Below, piece by piece: positions 6,700 through 12,941 of a stretch of 17,113 bases of DNA. This DNA is from Paracoccaceae bacterium (lineage in GTDB: Bacteria > Pseudomonadota > Alphaproteobacteria > Rhodobacterales > Rhodobacteraceae). Position numbers and translations under genes: made by a program. The notes below the pieces were generated by a model. The model saw only the letters and a list, made by a program, of their open reading frames with translations. It was not told the origin of the DNA and searched no databases. Within the stretch, counting starts at the first letter, position 1, and every line of letters begins with the position of its first letter. The stretch is taken from contig SLKW01000026.1 of assembly GCA_007134405.1 (NCBI GenBank), positions 1 through 17,113 on the forward strand. Reading direction: 5' to 3'.

Positions 6700-6727
6700 T
6701 GGACGCGCGCGCAAACGGGCATATTAT
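6700..6727 (+). promoter_or_regulatory. Predicted sigma-70 promoter for glcD
   Basis: A -35 TGGACG (6700-6705) and a -10 TATTAT (6722-6727) are separated by 16 bp. The -10 is a rare AT-rich hexamer in very GC-rich DNA. The start would fall near 6734, just ahead of the strong ribosome site GAGGAGGAGG (6735-6744), giving a very short leader before the ATG at 6751. Confidence 0.4.
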
Positions 6728-6750
6728 CGGCTCAGAGGAGGAGGCACCCG

Positions 6751-8187
6751 ATGGACATGCCCAAGCCGAACCCGGCCATCCTAGGCAAGCGGGCGCGCGT
6801 GATCGCCCGCCTGCAGGCCGCGCTGGACCCGACAGCCGTCATTCACGACCCGGCCGAGACGCGCGCCTATGAATGCGATGCGCTGACGGCCTATAGATGC
6901 CCGCCGCTGGCCGTGGTGCTGCCCTCGACCACCGCCGAGGTCGCGGCGGTGCTGCAGGCCTGCCACGAGGAAGGCGTGCCGGTGGTGCCGCGCGGGTCGG
7001 GCACCTCGCTGGCCGGTGGGGCGATGCCGACGGCGGACAGCGTGATCCTGGGCGTGGCGCGGTTGCGCGAGGTGCTGGCGATCGACCTGGAGAACCGCGC
7101 GATCCGCGTGCAGGCGGGGATCACCAACCTGGCGGTCACGCAGGCGGTCGAATCCGATGGTTTCTTCTACGCGCCCGACCCGTCGAGCCAGCTGGCCTGC
7201 GCGATCTCGGGCAATATCGCGATGAATTCGGGCGGCGCGCATTGCCTGAAATACGGGGTGACGACGAACAACCTGCTGGGCGTGACGATGGTGCTGATGG
7301 ACGGCACCGTGGTCGAGCTGGGCGGGCCCTTCATGGATGCGGGCGGGCTGGACCTGCTGGGCGTCGTTTGCGGCTCCGAGGGGCAGCTGGGCGTGGTGAC
7401 CGAGGCCTGGCTGAGGATCCTGCCCAAGCCCGAGGGGGCGCGGCCGGTGCTGATCGGCTTCAATTCGAACGAGGTGGCGGGGGCCTGCGTCAGCGACATC
7501 ATCAAGGCGGGCGTCCTGCCCGTGGCGATCGAGTTCATGGACCGGCCCTGCATCCGCGCGACCGAGGATTTCGCCGGCGCGGGCTATCCGGATTGCGAGG
7601 CGCTGCTGATCGTCGAGGTCGAGGGCAGCGGGGCGGAGATCGACGAGCAGCTGGGGCTCATTCGCCAGATCGCGGCGAAACACGACCCGGTGGAGTTCCG
7701 CGAAAGCGGCTCGGAGGCGGAGTCGGCGCGGATCTGGCTGGGGCGCAAATCGGCCTTCGGGGCGATGGGGCAGCTGGGCGACTATATCTGTCTGGACGGG
7801 ACGATCCCGGTGTCGGAACTGCCGCTGGTGCTGCGCCGGATCGCGGAGCTGGCGGAGGGCTATGGCCTTGCGGTCGCGAATGTTTTTCACGCCGGGGACG
7901 GCAACATGCATCCGCTGATCCTGTTCGATGCCAACAAGCCGGGCGACCTGGAAAAGGCCGAGGAGCTGGGGGCGGATATCCTGCGGCTGTGCGTCGAGGT
8001 GGGCGGCTGCCTGACCGGCGAGCATGGCGTGGGGATCGAGAAGCGGGACCTGATGAATGTCCAGTATTCTCAAGAGGATCTGGAGGCGCAGATGCGGGTC
8101 AAGGATGTCTTCGATCCGCGCTGGCTGCTGAATCCCGCCAAGGTCTTTCCGCTGGCGTCAAGCGACACGCGGCGGTCGGCGGCGTGA
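6751..8187 (+). CDS. glcD: Glycolate oxidase subunit GlcD (FAD-linked)
   Basis: GlcD is the FAD-bearing catalytic subunit of glycolate oxidase (dehydrogenase), which oxidises glycolate to glyoxylate and passes electrons on through GlcE and GlcF at the membrane. The 478-residue protein has the usual length. It shows an N-terminal PCMH-type FAD domain with PRGSGTSLAGGAMPT (80-94) and PDPSSQLACAISGNIAMNSG (142-161), then the C-terminal FAD-oxidase cap with VFHAGDGNMHPLILFD and the closing GEHGVGIEKRDLM signature. AGAGGAGGAGG lies six bases before the ATG, one of the best ribosome sites in the window. glcE and glcF follow in the same direction, but glcE is separated by an unusual 232-bp gap. D-lactate dehydrogenase is related, but the D-E-F set decides for glycolate. 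Confidence 0.95.
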   Translation: MDMPKPNPAILGKRARVIARLQAALDPTAVIHDPAETRAYECDALTAYRCPPLAVVLPSTTAEVAAVLQACHEEGVPVVPRGSGTSLAGGAMPTADSVILGVARLREVLAIDLENRAIRVQAGITNLAVTQAVESDGFFYAPDPSSQLACAISGNIAMNSGGAHCLKYGVTTNNLLGVTMVLMDGTVVELGGPFMDAGGLDLLGVVCGSEGQLGVVTEAWLRILPKPEGARPVLIGFNSNEVAGACVSDIIKAGVLPVAIEFMDRPCIRATEDFAGAGYPDCEALLIVEVEGSGAEIDEQLGLIRQIAAKHDPVEFRESGSEAESARIWLGRKSAFGAMGQLGDYICLDGTIPVSELPLVLRRIAELAEGYGLAVANVFHAGDGNMHPLILFDANKPGDLEKAEELGADILRLCVEVGGCLTGEHGVGIEKRDLMNVQYSQEDLEAQMRVKDVFDPRWLLNPAKVFPLASSDTRRSAA

Positions 8188-8254
8188 GCGTTGCGGCCTG
8201 CCTGGCCGGGCGTGCGGTCCAGGATCCGGACCGATGCACCGGGTCTTCCACGGC

Positions 8255-8284
8255 GTCGGTATCGCGTCGGTATGACGTCGGTAT
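8255..8284 (+). repeat. Three direct repeats of GTCGGTAT at exact 11-bp spacing
   Basis: Copies start at 8255, 8266 and 8277 and read GTCGGTAT each time, followed by CGC, GAC and TAC. The middle junction contains GTATGAC, the core of the five-copy array at 5604-5655, which also repeats every 11 bp. Read on the minus strand, the units are GTAATACCGAC, GTCATACCGAC and GCGATACCGAC. The shared core and period suggest one DNA-binding protein for both arrays. Confidence 0.8.
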
Positions 8285-8352
8285 TACATCTATACGCGAT
8301 TTCTGCACATACCGCGACGATTTGTGCGTACTCGCACGAAAGCCCGCCCCCA

Positions 8353-8381
8353 CGGGGCCGCGGCGGCGGACGGCGGCCCCG
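8353..8381 (+). other. GC-rich hairpin upstream of glcE
   Basis: CGGGGCCGC (8353-8361) pairs perfectly with GCGGCCCCG (8373-8381) around an 11-nt loop. There is no T-tract after it, so it is not a standard intrinsic terminator. It may stabilise or pause the transcript between glcD and glcE, or it may simply reflect base composition. Confidence 0.4.
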
Positions 8382-8419
8382 CGGAGCCGGGCCGCATCGC
8401 AGGCAGCGAGGGGGCGGAG

Positions 8420-9541
8420 ATGAACACCGCGGCGATGCAGCCGAGCGATGAGGCCGAACTGGCCGAGGCCATCCGAGCCGCCACCGGCCCCCTGCGGGTC
8501 GTGGGCGGCGGCACGCGGCCGGTGGGCCGTCCGGTTTCGGGCGCGGCGCTGTCCACCGCGGCGCTTTCCGGCATCCGGCTCTACGAGCCCGGGGCGCTGA
8601 CGCTGGTCGCGGGCGCCGGCACGCCGCTGGACGAGGTCGAGGCGGCGCTGGCCGCCGAAGGGCAGCGGCTGCCGTTCGAGCCGATGGACCACCGTGGCCT
8701 GATGGCCACCGATGGCGCGCCGACCATCGGCGGCGTTGTGGCGGCCAATGCCTCGGGGCCGCGGCGGGTGCAGGCGGGGGCGTGTCGCGATTCGCTGATC
8801 GGGGTGCGGTTCGTGGACGGGGCGGGCAATGTGATCCGCAACGGCGGGCGGGTGATGAAGAACGTCACCGGCTATGACCTCGTGAAGCTGATGGCGGGGT
8901 CCTGGGGCACGCTGGGGGTGTTGAGCGAGGTCGCCTTCAAGGTCCTGCCCGCGCCCGAGGCCGCAACGACCCTGGCGCTGGAGGGTCTGGCGCCGGAGGC
9001 GGCGTTGGCGGCGATGGCGGCGGCGCTGGGGTCGCCCTATGAGGTGAACGGCGCGGCGCATCTGCCGGATGGGCGGACGGTACTGCGGCTGGAGGGGTTC
9101 GCGGCCTCGGTCGCCTATCGCGGCGGGGCGCTGGCGGCGCATCTGGCGGAGTACGGCGCGGCATCGCGGATCGAGGGCGCGGAAAGCGCCGCATTGTGGC
9201 GCGCGGTGCGCGATGTGGCGACGTTTCATGGTCAGGCGGGCGATGTCTGGCGGGTCTCGACCCGGCCCTCGGACGCGCCGGGGCTGGCGGCGAAGGCCGG
9301 GGGCCGGGCGCTTTACGACTGGGGCGGCGGGCTGTTGTGGCTGCTGGTGGCCGAGGGGACGGACCTGCGCGCGGCGCTGGGGCCGTTTGCGGGTCATGCG
9401 GTGTTGGTGCGCGCCCCTGAGGCGGTGCGCGCGCGGATCGCCCCCTTCCCGCCCGAACCCGCGCCGGTGGCGGCGCTGACGGCGGGGCTGCGGCGGCGGT
9501 TCGACCCGCGCGGCGTGCTGAACCCGGGGCTGATGGAGTAG
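8420..9541 (+). CDS. glcE: Glycolate oxidase subunit GlcE (FAD-binding)
   Basis: GlcE is the second flavin-binding subunit of glycolate oxidase. It resembles a shortened GlcD and is needed for activity of the complex. With the ATG at 8420 the protein has 373 residues, normal for the family. It has a PCMH-type FAD domain: LRVVGGGTRPVGRP (25-38), the block APTIGGVVAANASGPRRVQAG (about 101-121), and NVTGYDLVKLMAGSWGTLG, followed by a reduced C-terminal part ending RFDPRGVLNPGLME. The frame is open back to a GTG at 8324, but that leader is basic and unlike the family, and GAGGGGGCGGAG sits before 8420. Another ATG six codons in is possible. glcF starts 2 bp after the stop, so translation of the two is probably coupled. 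Confidence 0.94.
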   Translation: MNTAAMQPSDEAELAEAIRAATGPLRVVGGGTRPVGRPVSGAALSTAALSGIRLYEPGALTLVAGAGTPLDEVEAALAAEGQRLPFEPMDHRGLMATDGAPTIGGVVAANASGPRRVQAGACRDSLIGVRFVDGAGNVIRNGGRVMKNVTGYDLVKLMAGSWGTLGVLSEVAFKVLPAPEAATTLALEGLAPEAALAAMAAALGSPYEVNGAAHLPDGRTVLRLEGFAASVAYRGGALAAHLAEYGAASRIEGAESAALWRAVRDVATFHGQAGDVWRVSTRPSDAPGLAAKAGGRALYDWGGGLLWLLVAEGTDLRAALGPFAGHAVLVRAPEAVRARIAPFPPEPAPVAALTAGLRRRFDPRGVLNPGLME

Positions 9542-9543
9542 CG

Positions 9544-10836
9544 ATGCAGACGAATTTCACCGAGACGCAGCTCAAGGACCCGGCCATCGCGCGGTCGAAC
9601 GAGGTGCTGCGCGCCTGCGTGCATTGCGGCTTCTGCACGGCGACCTGCCCGACCTATGCGGTGCTGGGGGACGAGCTCGACAGCCCGCGCGGGCGGATCT
9701 ACCTGATCAAGGACATGCTGGAGAACGACCGGGCGGCGGACGAGAAGACCGTCACGCATATCGACCGATGCCTGTCGTGCCTGGCCTGCATGACCACCTG
9801 CCCGTCGGGCGTGCATTACATGCATCTGGTCGATCACGCGCGGGTGCATATCGAGCGGACCTACAAACGACCCTGGCGCGACCGGGCGCTGCGCTGGGTG
9901 CTGGCGCAGGTGATCCCCTACCCGACGCGGTTCCGGCTGGCGCTGCTGGGGGCCAAGATCGGGCGGCCGTTTTCCGTCCTGATGCCGGATGCGCGGCTGA
10001 AAGCGATGCTGGCGATGGCGCCGAAGCAGGTGCCGCCGGTGAGCCGCAACGACGATCCGCAGGTGTTCCCGGCCGAGGGCGAGCGGCGGATGCGGGTGGC
10101 GCTGATGACCGGCTGCGCGCAGAAGGCGCTGAACACGGACATCAACGACGCGACGATCCGCCTGCTGACGCGGCTGGGCTGCGAGGTGGTCGTGGCCGAA
10201 GGCGCGGGTTGCTGCGGGGCGCTGACGCATCACATGGGGATGGAAAGCGCGGCGCACCGGGCGGCGGCGGCGAATATCCGCGCCTGGATGGCCGAGAAGC
10301 GCGGCGCGGGGCTGGACGCGGTGGTGATCAACACCAGCGGATGCGGCACGACGGTCAAGGATTATGGCCACATGTTCCGCACCGATGCGCATCTGGCCGG
10401 GGATGCGGCGACGGTGGCTGGGCTGGCGAAGGACGTGAGCGAGGTGCTGACGACCCTGAAGCCCGCGGGGCGCGCGCCCGAGCGGCTGCGCGTGGCCTAT
10501 CACGCGGCGTGTTCGCTCCAGCACGGGCAGCAGATCAAGACCGCGCCCAAGGACCTGCTGAAGGCGGCGGGGTTCGAGGTGGTGGAGCCGAAGGACCCGC
10601 ATCTGTGCTGCGGCTCGGCGGGGACGTACAACCTGCTGCAGCCCGAGATTTCGGCCGAGCTGAAGCGGCGAAAGGTCGCGACGCTGGAGGCGAAGGCGCC
10701 CGAAGTGATCGCCGCCGGCAATATCGGCTGCATGATGCAGATCGGCGGGGCGACGGGGGTGCCGGTCGTGCATACGGTCGAGCTGCTCGACTGGGCGACG
10801 GGCGGCCCGAAGCCGCGGGCGCTGCAGGCCGAGTGA
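9544..10836 (+). CDS. glcF: Glycolate oxidase iron-sulfur subunit GlcF
   Basis: GlcF carries electrons from the flavin subunits towards the quinone pool at the inner membrane. The 430-residue protein has two 4Fe-4S motifs, C25-x2-C28-x2-C31-x3-C35-P and C76-x2-C79-x2-C82-x3-C86-P. They are followed by two cysteine-rich CCG domains, with TGC (191), GAGCCGAL (221-227), NTSGCGTT, YHAACSLQHGQ and LCCGSAGTYN. All expected cysteines are present, so the subunit should be functional. GGAG sits at the end of glcE and the start lies 2 bp after the glcE stop. No transcriptional regulator of the GlcC type and no malate synthase (glcB) gene appears in the window. No intrinsic terminator is seen after the stop. 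Confidence 0.96.
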   Translation: MQTNFTETQLKDPAIARSNEVLRACVHCGFCTATCPTYAVLGDELDSPRGRIYLIKDMLENDRAADEKTVTHIDRCLSCLACMTTCPSGVHYMHLVDHARVHIERTYKRPWRDRALRWVLAQVIPYPTRFRLALLGAKIGRPFSVLMPDARLKAMLAMAPKQVPPVSRNDDPQVFPAEGERRMRVALMTGCAQKALNTDINDATIRLLTRLGCEVVVAEGAGCCGALTHHMGMESAAHRAAAANIRAWMAEKRGAGLDAVVINTSGCGTTVKDYGHMFRTDAHLAGDAATVAGLAKDVSEVLTTLKPAGRAPERLRVAYHAACSLQHGQQIKTAPKDLLKAAGFEVVEPKDPHLCCGSAGTYNLLQPEISAELKRRKVATLEAKAPEVIAAGNIGCMMQIGGATGVPVVHTVELLDWATGGPKPRALQAE

Positions 10837-10842
10837 GGCGCC

Positions 10843-10862
10843 GGCGCGATCAAGGCGCGATC
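10843..10862 (+). repeat. Direct repeat GGCGCGATC, two copies 11 bp apart
   Basis: GGCGCGATC occurs at 10843-10851 and again at 10854-10862, directly after glcF. The 11-bp period is the same as in the two arrays upstream, but the core differs and there are only two GC-rich copies, so chance is quite possible. The rest of the gap before the protease gene holds no ORF with a ribosome site. Confidence 0.4.
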
Positions 10863-10972
10863 GTTCGGATTGAGCGCAAGGGCCAGACGAGGGCCGCGCC
10901 GCCGCCGCATTCCTGCCAGACTCGCGCCGAAAGCTCGCAGCTGGTGTCGCGGCAGGCGCGGGAGGGGGGGTC

Positions 10973-11794
10973 ATGAAACGGTGGATCGTGGGCTGTCTTG
11001 TGGGGGGCCTGCTGCCGGGGGCGGCGCTGGCGCAGATGGCGGGCGACACGCCGCTGCGGACGCTCGAGCCGGGGGCGGCGGGCAGCGCGTGGCAGGCGGT
11101 CGGGCGGTTGAACCTGGACCAGATGGGGTTCTGCACGGCGACGCTGATCGCCCCGGACCGGGTGCTGACGGCGGCGCATTGCCTGTTCGACCCGGAGACC
11201 GGCGCGCGGATCGACGACGCGGCGCTCGAGTTCCTGGCGGGCTGGCGCATCGGCCATGCCGAGGCGATCCGGGGCGTCCGCCGCGCCGCGATCGCGCCGG
11301 AGTTCCGCATGGCCGACGCGCGGACCCTGTCGCGGGTGGCGAGCGATCTGGCGATCCTGCAACTGGACCAGCCGATCCGGCTGAACGGCGCGGCCCCCTT
11401 TGCGGTGGCCGCGCAGCCGCCCGACCGGGGCGCCGCGGTCGCGGTCGTCTCCTACGCGCGCGGCCGCGAAAGCGCGCCGTCGCTGCAGGACCGCTGCACC
11501 GTCCTCGATAGGTTCGACGAGGGGGTGGTGGTGATGTCGTGCAGCATCGACAGCGGCGCCTCGGGCGCGCCGGTCTTTGCCATCGAGCAGGGCACGCCGC
11601 GCATCGTCGCGGTCATCTCGGCGATGGCGGAAAGCGGGGGGACGCCGATCTCGCTGGGGATGCGGCTGGATACGCAGATCGCGCGGCTGATGGCCGAGTT
11701 GGACCAGCCGCAGGCGCCGGTGCAGCGGCTGCGCTCCACGCCCGCGCCGGGGGCCGAGGGGGCGCGCGCGACCGCCCGTTTCCTGCGTCCCTGA
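10973..11794 (+). CDS. Secreted trypsin-like serine protease (S1 family)
   Basis: This 273-residue protein has a signal peptide: MKRW start, hydrophobic core IVGCLVGGLLPGAALA and likely cleavage after ALA at residue 20. It probably acts in the periplasm or outside the cell. The S1 catalytic triad is complete: H69 in VLTAAHC, D125 in SDLAIL and S197 in DSGASGAP. The pairs C54/C70 and C175/C190 fit the two disulfides expected of this fold. No PDZ domain is present, so it is not a DegP-type protease. The tail after about 240 is proline- and arginine-rich and likely disordered. GGAGGGGGG precedes the ATG. The physiological substrate is unknown. It lies upstream of an Hsp20 gene, but the latter has its own heat-shock promoter. 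Confidence 0.9.
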   Translation: MKRWIVGCLVGGLLPGAALAQMAGDTPLRTLEPGAAGSAWQAVGRLNLDQMGFCTATLIAPDRVLTAAHCLFDPETGARIDDAALEFLAGWRIGHAEAIRGVRRAAIAPEFRMADARTLSRVASDLAILQLDQPIRLNGAAPFAVAAQPPDRGAAVAVVSYARGRESAPSLQDRCTVLDRFDEGVVVMSCSIDSGASGAPVFAIEQGTPRIVAVISAMAESGGTPISLGMRLDTQIARLMAELDQPQAPVQRLRSTPAPGAEGARATARFLRP

Positions 11795-11807
11795 CGGCCC
11801 GCACCCC

Positions 11808-11836
11808 CTTGAAATCGCGCCGGAGATTTCCCAGAT
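11808..11836 (+). promoter_or_regulatory. RpoH (sigma-32) heat-shock promoter for hsp20
   Basis: CTTGAAA (11808-11814), preceded by a run of C, and CCCAGAT (11830-11836) are separated by 15 bp. This matches the sigma-32 layout CTTGAAA / CCCCATNT, and the -35 with its C-run resembles the E. coli groE promoter. It sits about 95 bp before the hsp20 ATG, exactly where heat-shock control is expected. Confidence 0.7.
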
Positions 11837-11876
11837 CGGCAGTGTCGGGCGCCCCTGCGGGCCCGGCGATTGGAAA

Positions 11877-11898
11877 CCTGGCCGGGCAATCCGGCAGG
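11877..11898 (+). other. Hairpin in the hsp20 leader (possible RNA thermometer element)
   Basis: CCTGGCCGG (11877-11885) pairs with CCGGCAGG (11891-11898) around a GCAAT loop, leaving one bulged G. A second small pairing, ATGG with CCAT, could enclose the ribosome site and start codon at 11917-11931. Many alphaproteobacterial hsp20 leaders carry ROSE-type thermometers with a bulged G. The typical ROSE sequence motif was not recognised here, so this is only suggestive. Confidence 0.3.
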
Positions 11899-11929
11899 AA
11901 ACGGCAACATCGCTCGATGGAGGATGACC

Positions 11930-12415
11930 ATGCGTAATTTCGACCCGACCCCGCTGTTCCGCGCTTCGGTGGGATTTGACCGTGTCGCGGACATGATGGA
12001 CCGGATGCTGGCGGCCGAGCCCGCCCAGCCGACCTATCCGCCCTACAATATCGAGAAGACCGACGAGAATGCCTACCGCATTTCGGTCGCGGTCGCGGGC
12101 TTCACCGCCGACGAACTGAATGTCGAGGTGAAGGAAGGCGCGCTTCTGATCAGCGCCCGCAAGGTCGAGGATGACGAGGGCCGCACCTTTCTGCACCGGG
12201 GCATCGCCACGCGCGCCTTCGAGCGGCGCTTCCAGCTGGCCGACCATGTGAAGGTGACGGGCGCGACCCATGCCGACGGCATGCTGCACGTGGACCTCGT
12301 GCGCGAGATCCCCGAGGCGCTGAAGCCGCGGCGCATCGAGATCAGCGGCGCCCGCTCCGGCGACAAGGCCAAGCTGGTCGAGGGCAAGTCGGAAGGCAAG
12401 TCCAAGGCTGCCTGA
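11930..12415 (+). CDS. Small heat shock protein Hsp20 (IbpA class)
   Basis: This is an ATP-independent cytoplasmic holdase that binds unfolding proteins during heat stress. The 161-residue protein has a short N-terminal arm (LFRASVGFDRVADMMDRML), an alpha-crystallin domain from about 37 to 138 (YPPYNIEKTDENAYRISVAV, then RAFERRFQLADHVKV and the ADGMLHVDL turn), and a C-terminal IEI anchor motif (136-138) for oligomer assembly. A lysine-rich tail follows. The FERRFQLADHV wording marks the class A (IbpA-like) group of alphaproteobacteria. I chose the ATG at 11930 because GGAGGA lies seven bases upstream; the frame extends back to 11870 without a ribosome site. It has its own RpoH promoter and terminator and is therefore a single-gene unit. 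Confidence 0.94.
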   Translation: MRNFDPTPLFRASVGFDRVADMMDRMLAAEPAQPTYPPYNIEKTDENAYRISVAVAGFTADELNVEVKEGALLISARKVEDDEGRTFLHRGIATRAFERRFQLADHVKVTGATHADGMLHVDLVREIPEALKPRRIEISGARSGDKAKLVEGKSEGKSKAA

Positions 12416-12435
12416 CCGCAAATCTGGTGACGTTG

Positions 12436-12463
12436 GGGCGCATCCGCCGGATGCGCCCTTTTT
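12436..12463 (+). terminator. Intrinsic terminator of hsp20
   Basis: GGGCGCATCC and GGATGCGCCC form a perfect 10-bp stem around a GCC loop (12436-12458), followed directly by TTTTT (12459-12463). It lies 20 bp after the hsp20 stop. The opposite strand lacks a T-tract after the stem, so it serves hsp20 only, protecting the convergent yccF-like gene. Confidence 0.92.
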
Positions 12464-12473
12464 GCTGCGCGGA

Positions 12474-12875
12474 CTACCCGCGCGGCACCACCGTCCGCCC
12501 GACGGGCCAGAGCGCGAAGCCGGCAAGTTTCAGATGCGCCCAGGCGAAGGGGAGGCCGATGATCGTGATCGCCATCGCCCCGGCGCTGATCAGGTGCCCC
12601 AGCGCCAGCCACCAGCCGGCGAAGACGAGCCAGATGATGTTGCCGATGAACCCCAGGGGTCCGGTGCCGAGGTCCGAGCGGCCGAAGGCGACATCGCGCC
12701 TTTCGCCGCGGTTGCCGAAGGGCATGAGCGTGTAGGCCGCGGTGTTGAGCGCCGAGCGGGCCCAGGGCAGGCCGATGATCGAGATGGCCATGATGACGGC
12801 GGCGATGAGCCAGCCGAGCGCCATCCAGATGCCGCCGAGGACCAGCCAGAGGATGTTGAGGATCAGTGCGAGCAT
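12474..12875 (-). CDS. yccF: YccF domain membrane protein
   Basis: This 133-residue inner-membrane protein consists of two copies of the YccF domain. The first is LALILNILWLVLGGIWMALG (2-21) with AISIIGLPWARSALNTAAYTL, and the second is GFIGNIIWLVFAGWWLALGH with AITIIGLPFAWAHLKLAGFAL. Each repeat has hydrophobic segments around an invariant IIGLPxA turn. A short basic loop (GNRGERRDVAF) lies between them and probably faces the cytoplasm. E. coli YccF has a similar size; its function is not known. The gene lies 66 bp downstream of the aminopeptidase P gene on the same strand and may be transcribed with it. No good Shine-Dalgarno is seen before the ATG at 12875. Confidence 0.9.
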   Translation of the reverse strand: MLALILNILWLVLGGIWMALGWLIAAVIMAISIIGLPWARSALNTAAYTLMPFGNRGERRDVAFGRSDLGTGPLGFIGNIIWLVFAGWWLALGHLISAGAMAITIIGLPFAWAHLKLAGFALWPVGRTVVPRG

Positions 12876-12941
12876 GTCAGGCGAACCCGGCAGCGGCGAT
12901 CCGGTTCCCCGGACGCGGCGTTCCGTGGCGCGCCCGCCCCA

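Larger units (their letters stand above)
8188..8419 (+). other. 232-bp gap inside the glcD-glcE operon
   Basis: No gene was recognised here. In order the gap holds three 11-bp-phased repeats (8255-8284), a relatively AT-rich stretch with two similar CGATTT-led segments (around 8297 and 8318), the inverted repeat GTGCG-TACT-CGCAC (8324-8337), and a GC hairpin with a 9-bp stem (8353-8361 with 8373-8381) just before the glcE ribosome site. Such a gap is unexpected between subunit genes that are usually adjacent. It could hold an internal promoter or a regulatory leader. Confidence 0.55.

Noticed and set aside
6781..8073. 430-codon open frame on the minus strand opposite glcD
   Set aside because: It is a His/Gln/Arg-rich shadow of a fully conserved glcD with no start signal.
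9394..11310. 638-codon open frame on the minus strand opposite glcF and the protease gene
   Set aside because: It is antisense to two intact genes and has low-complexity Arg/Ala/Pro composition.
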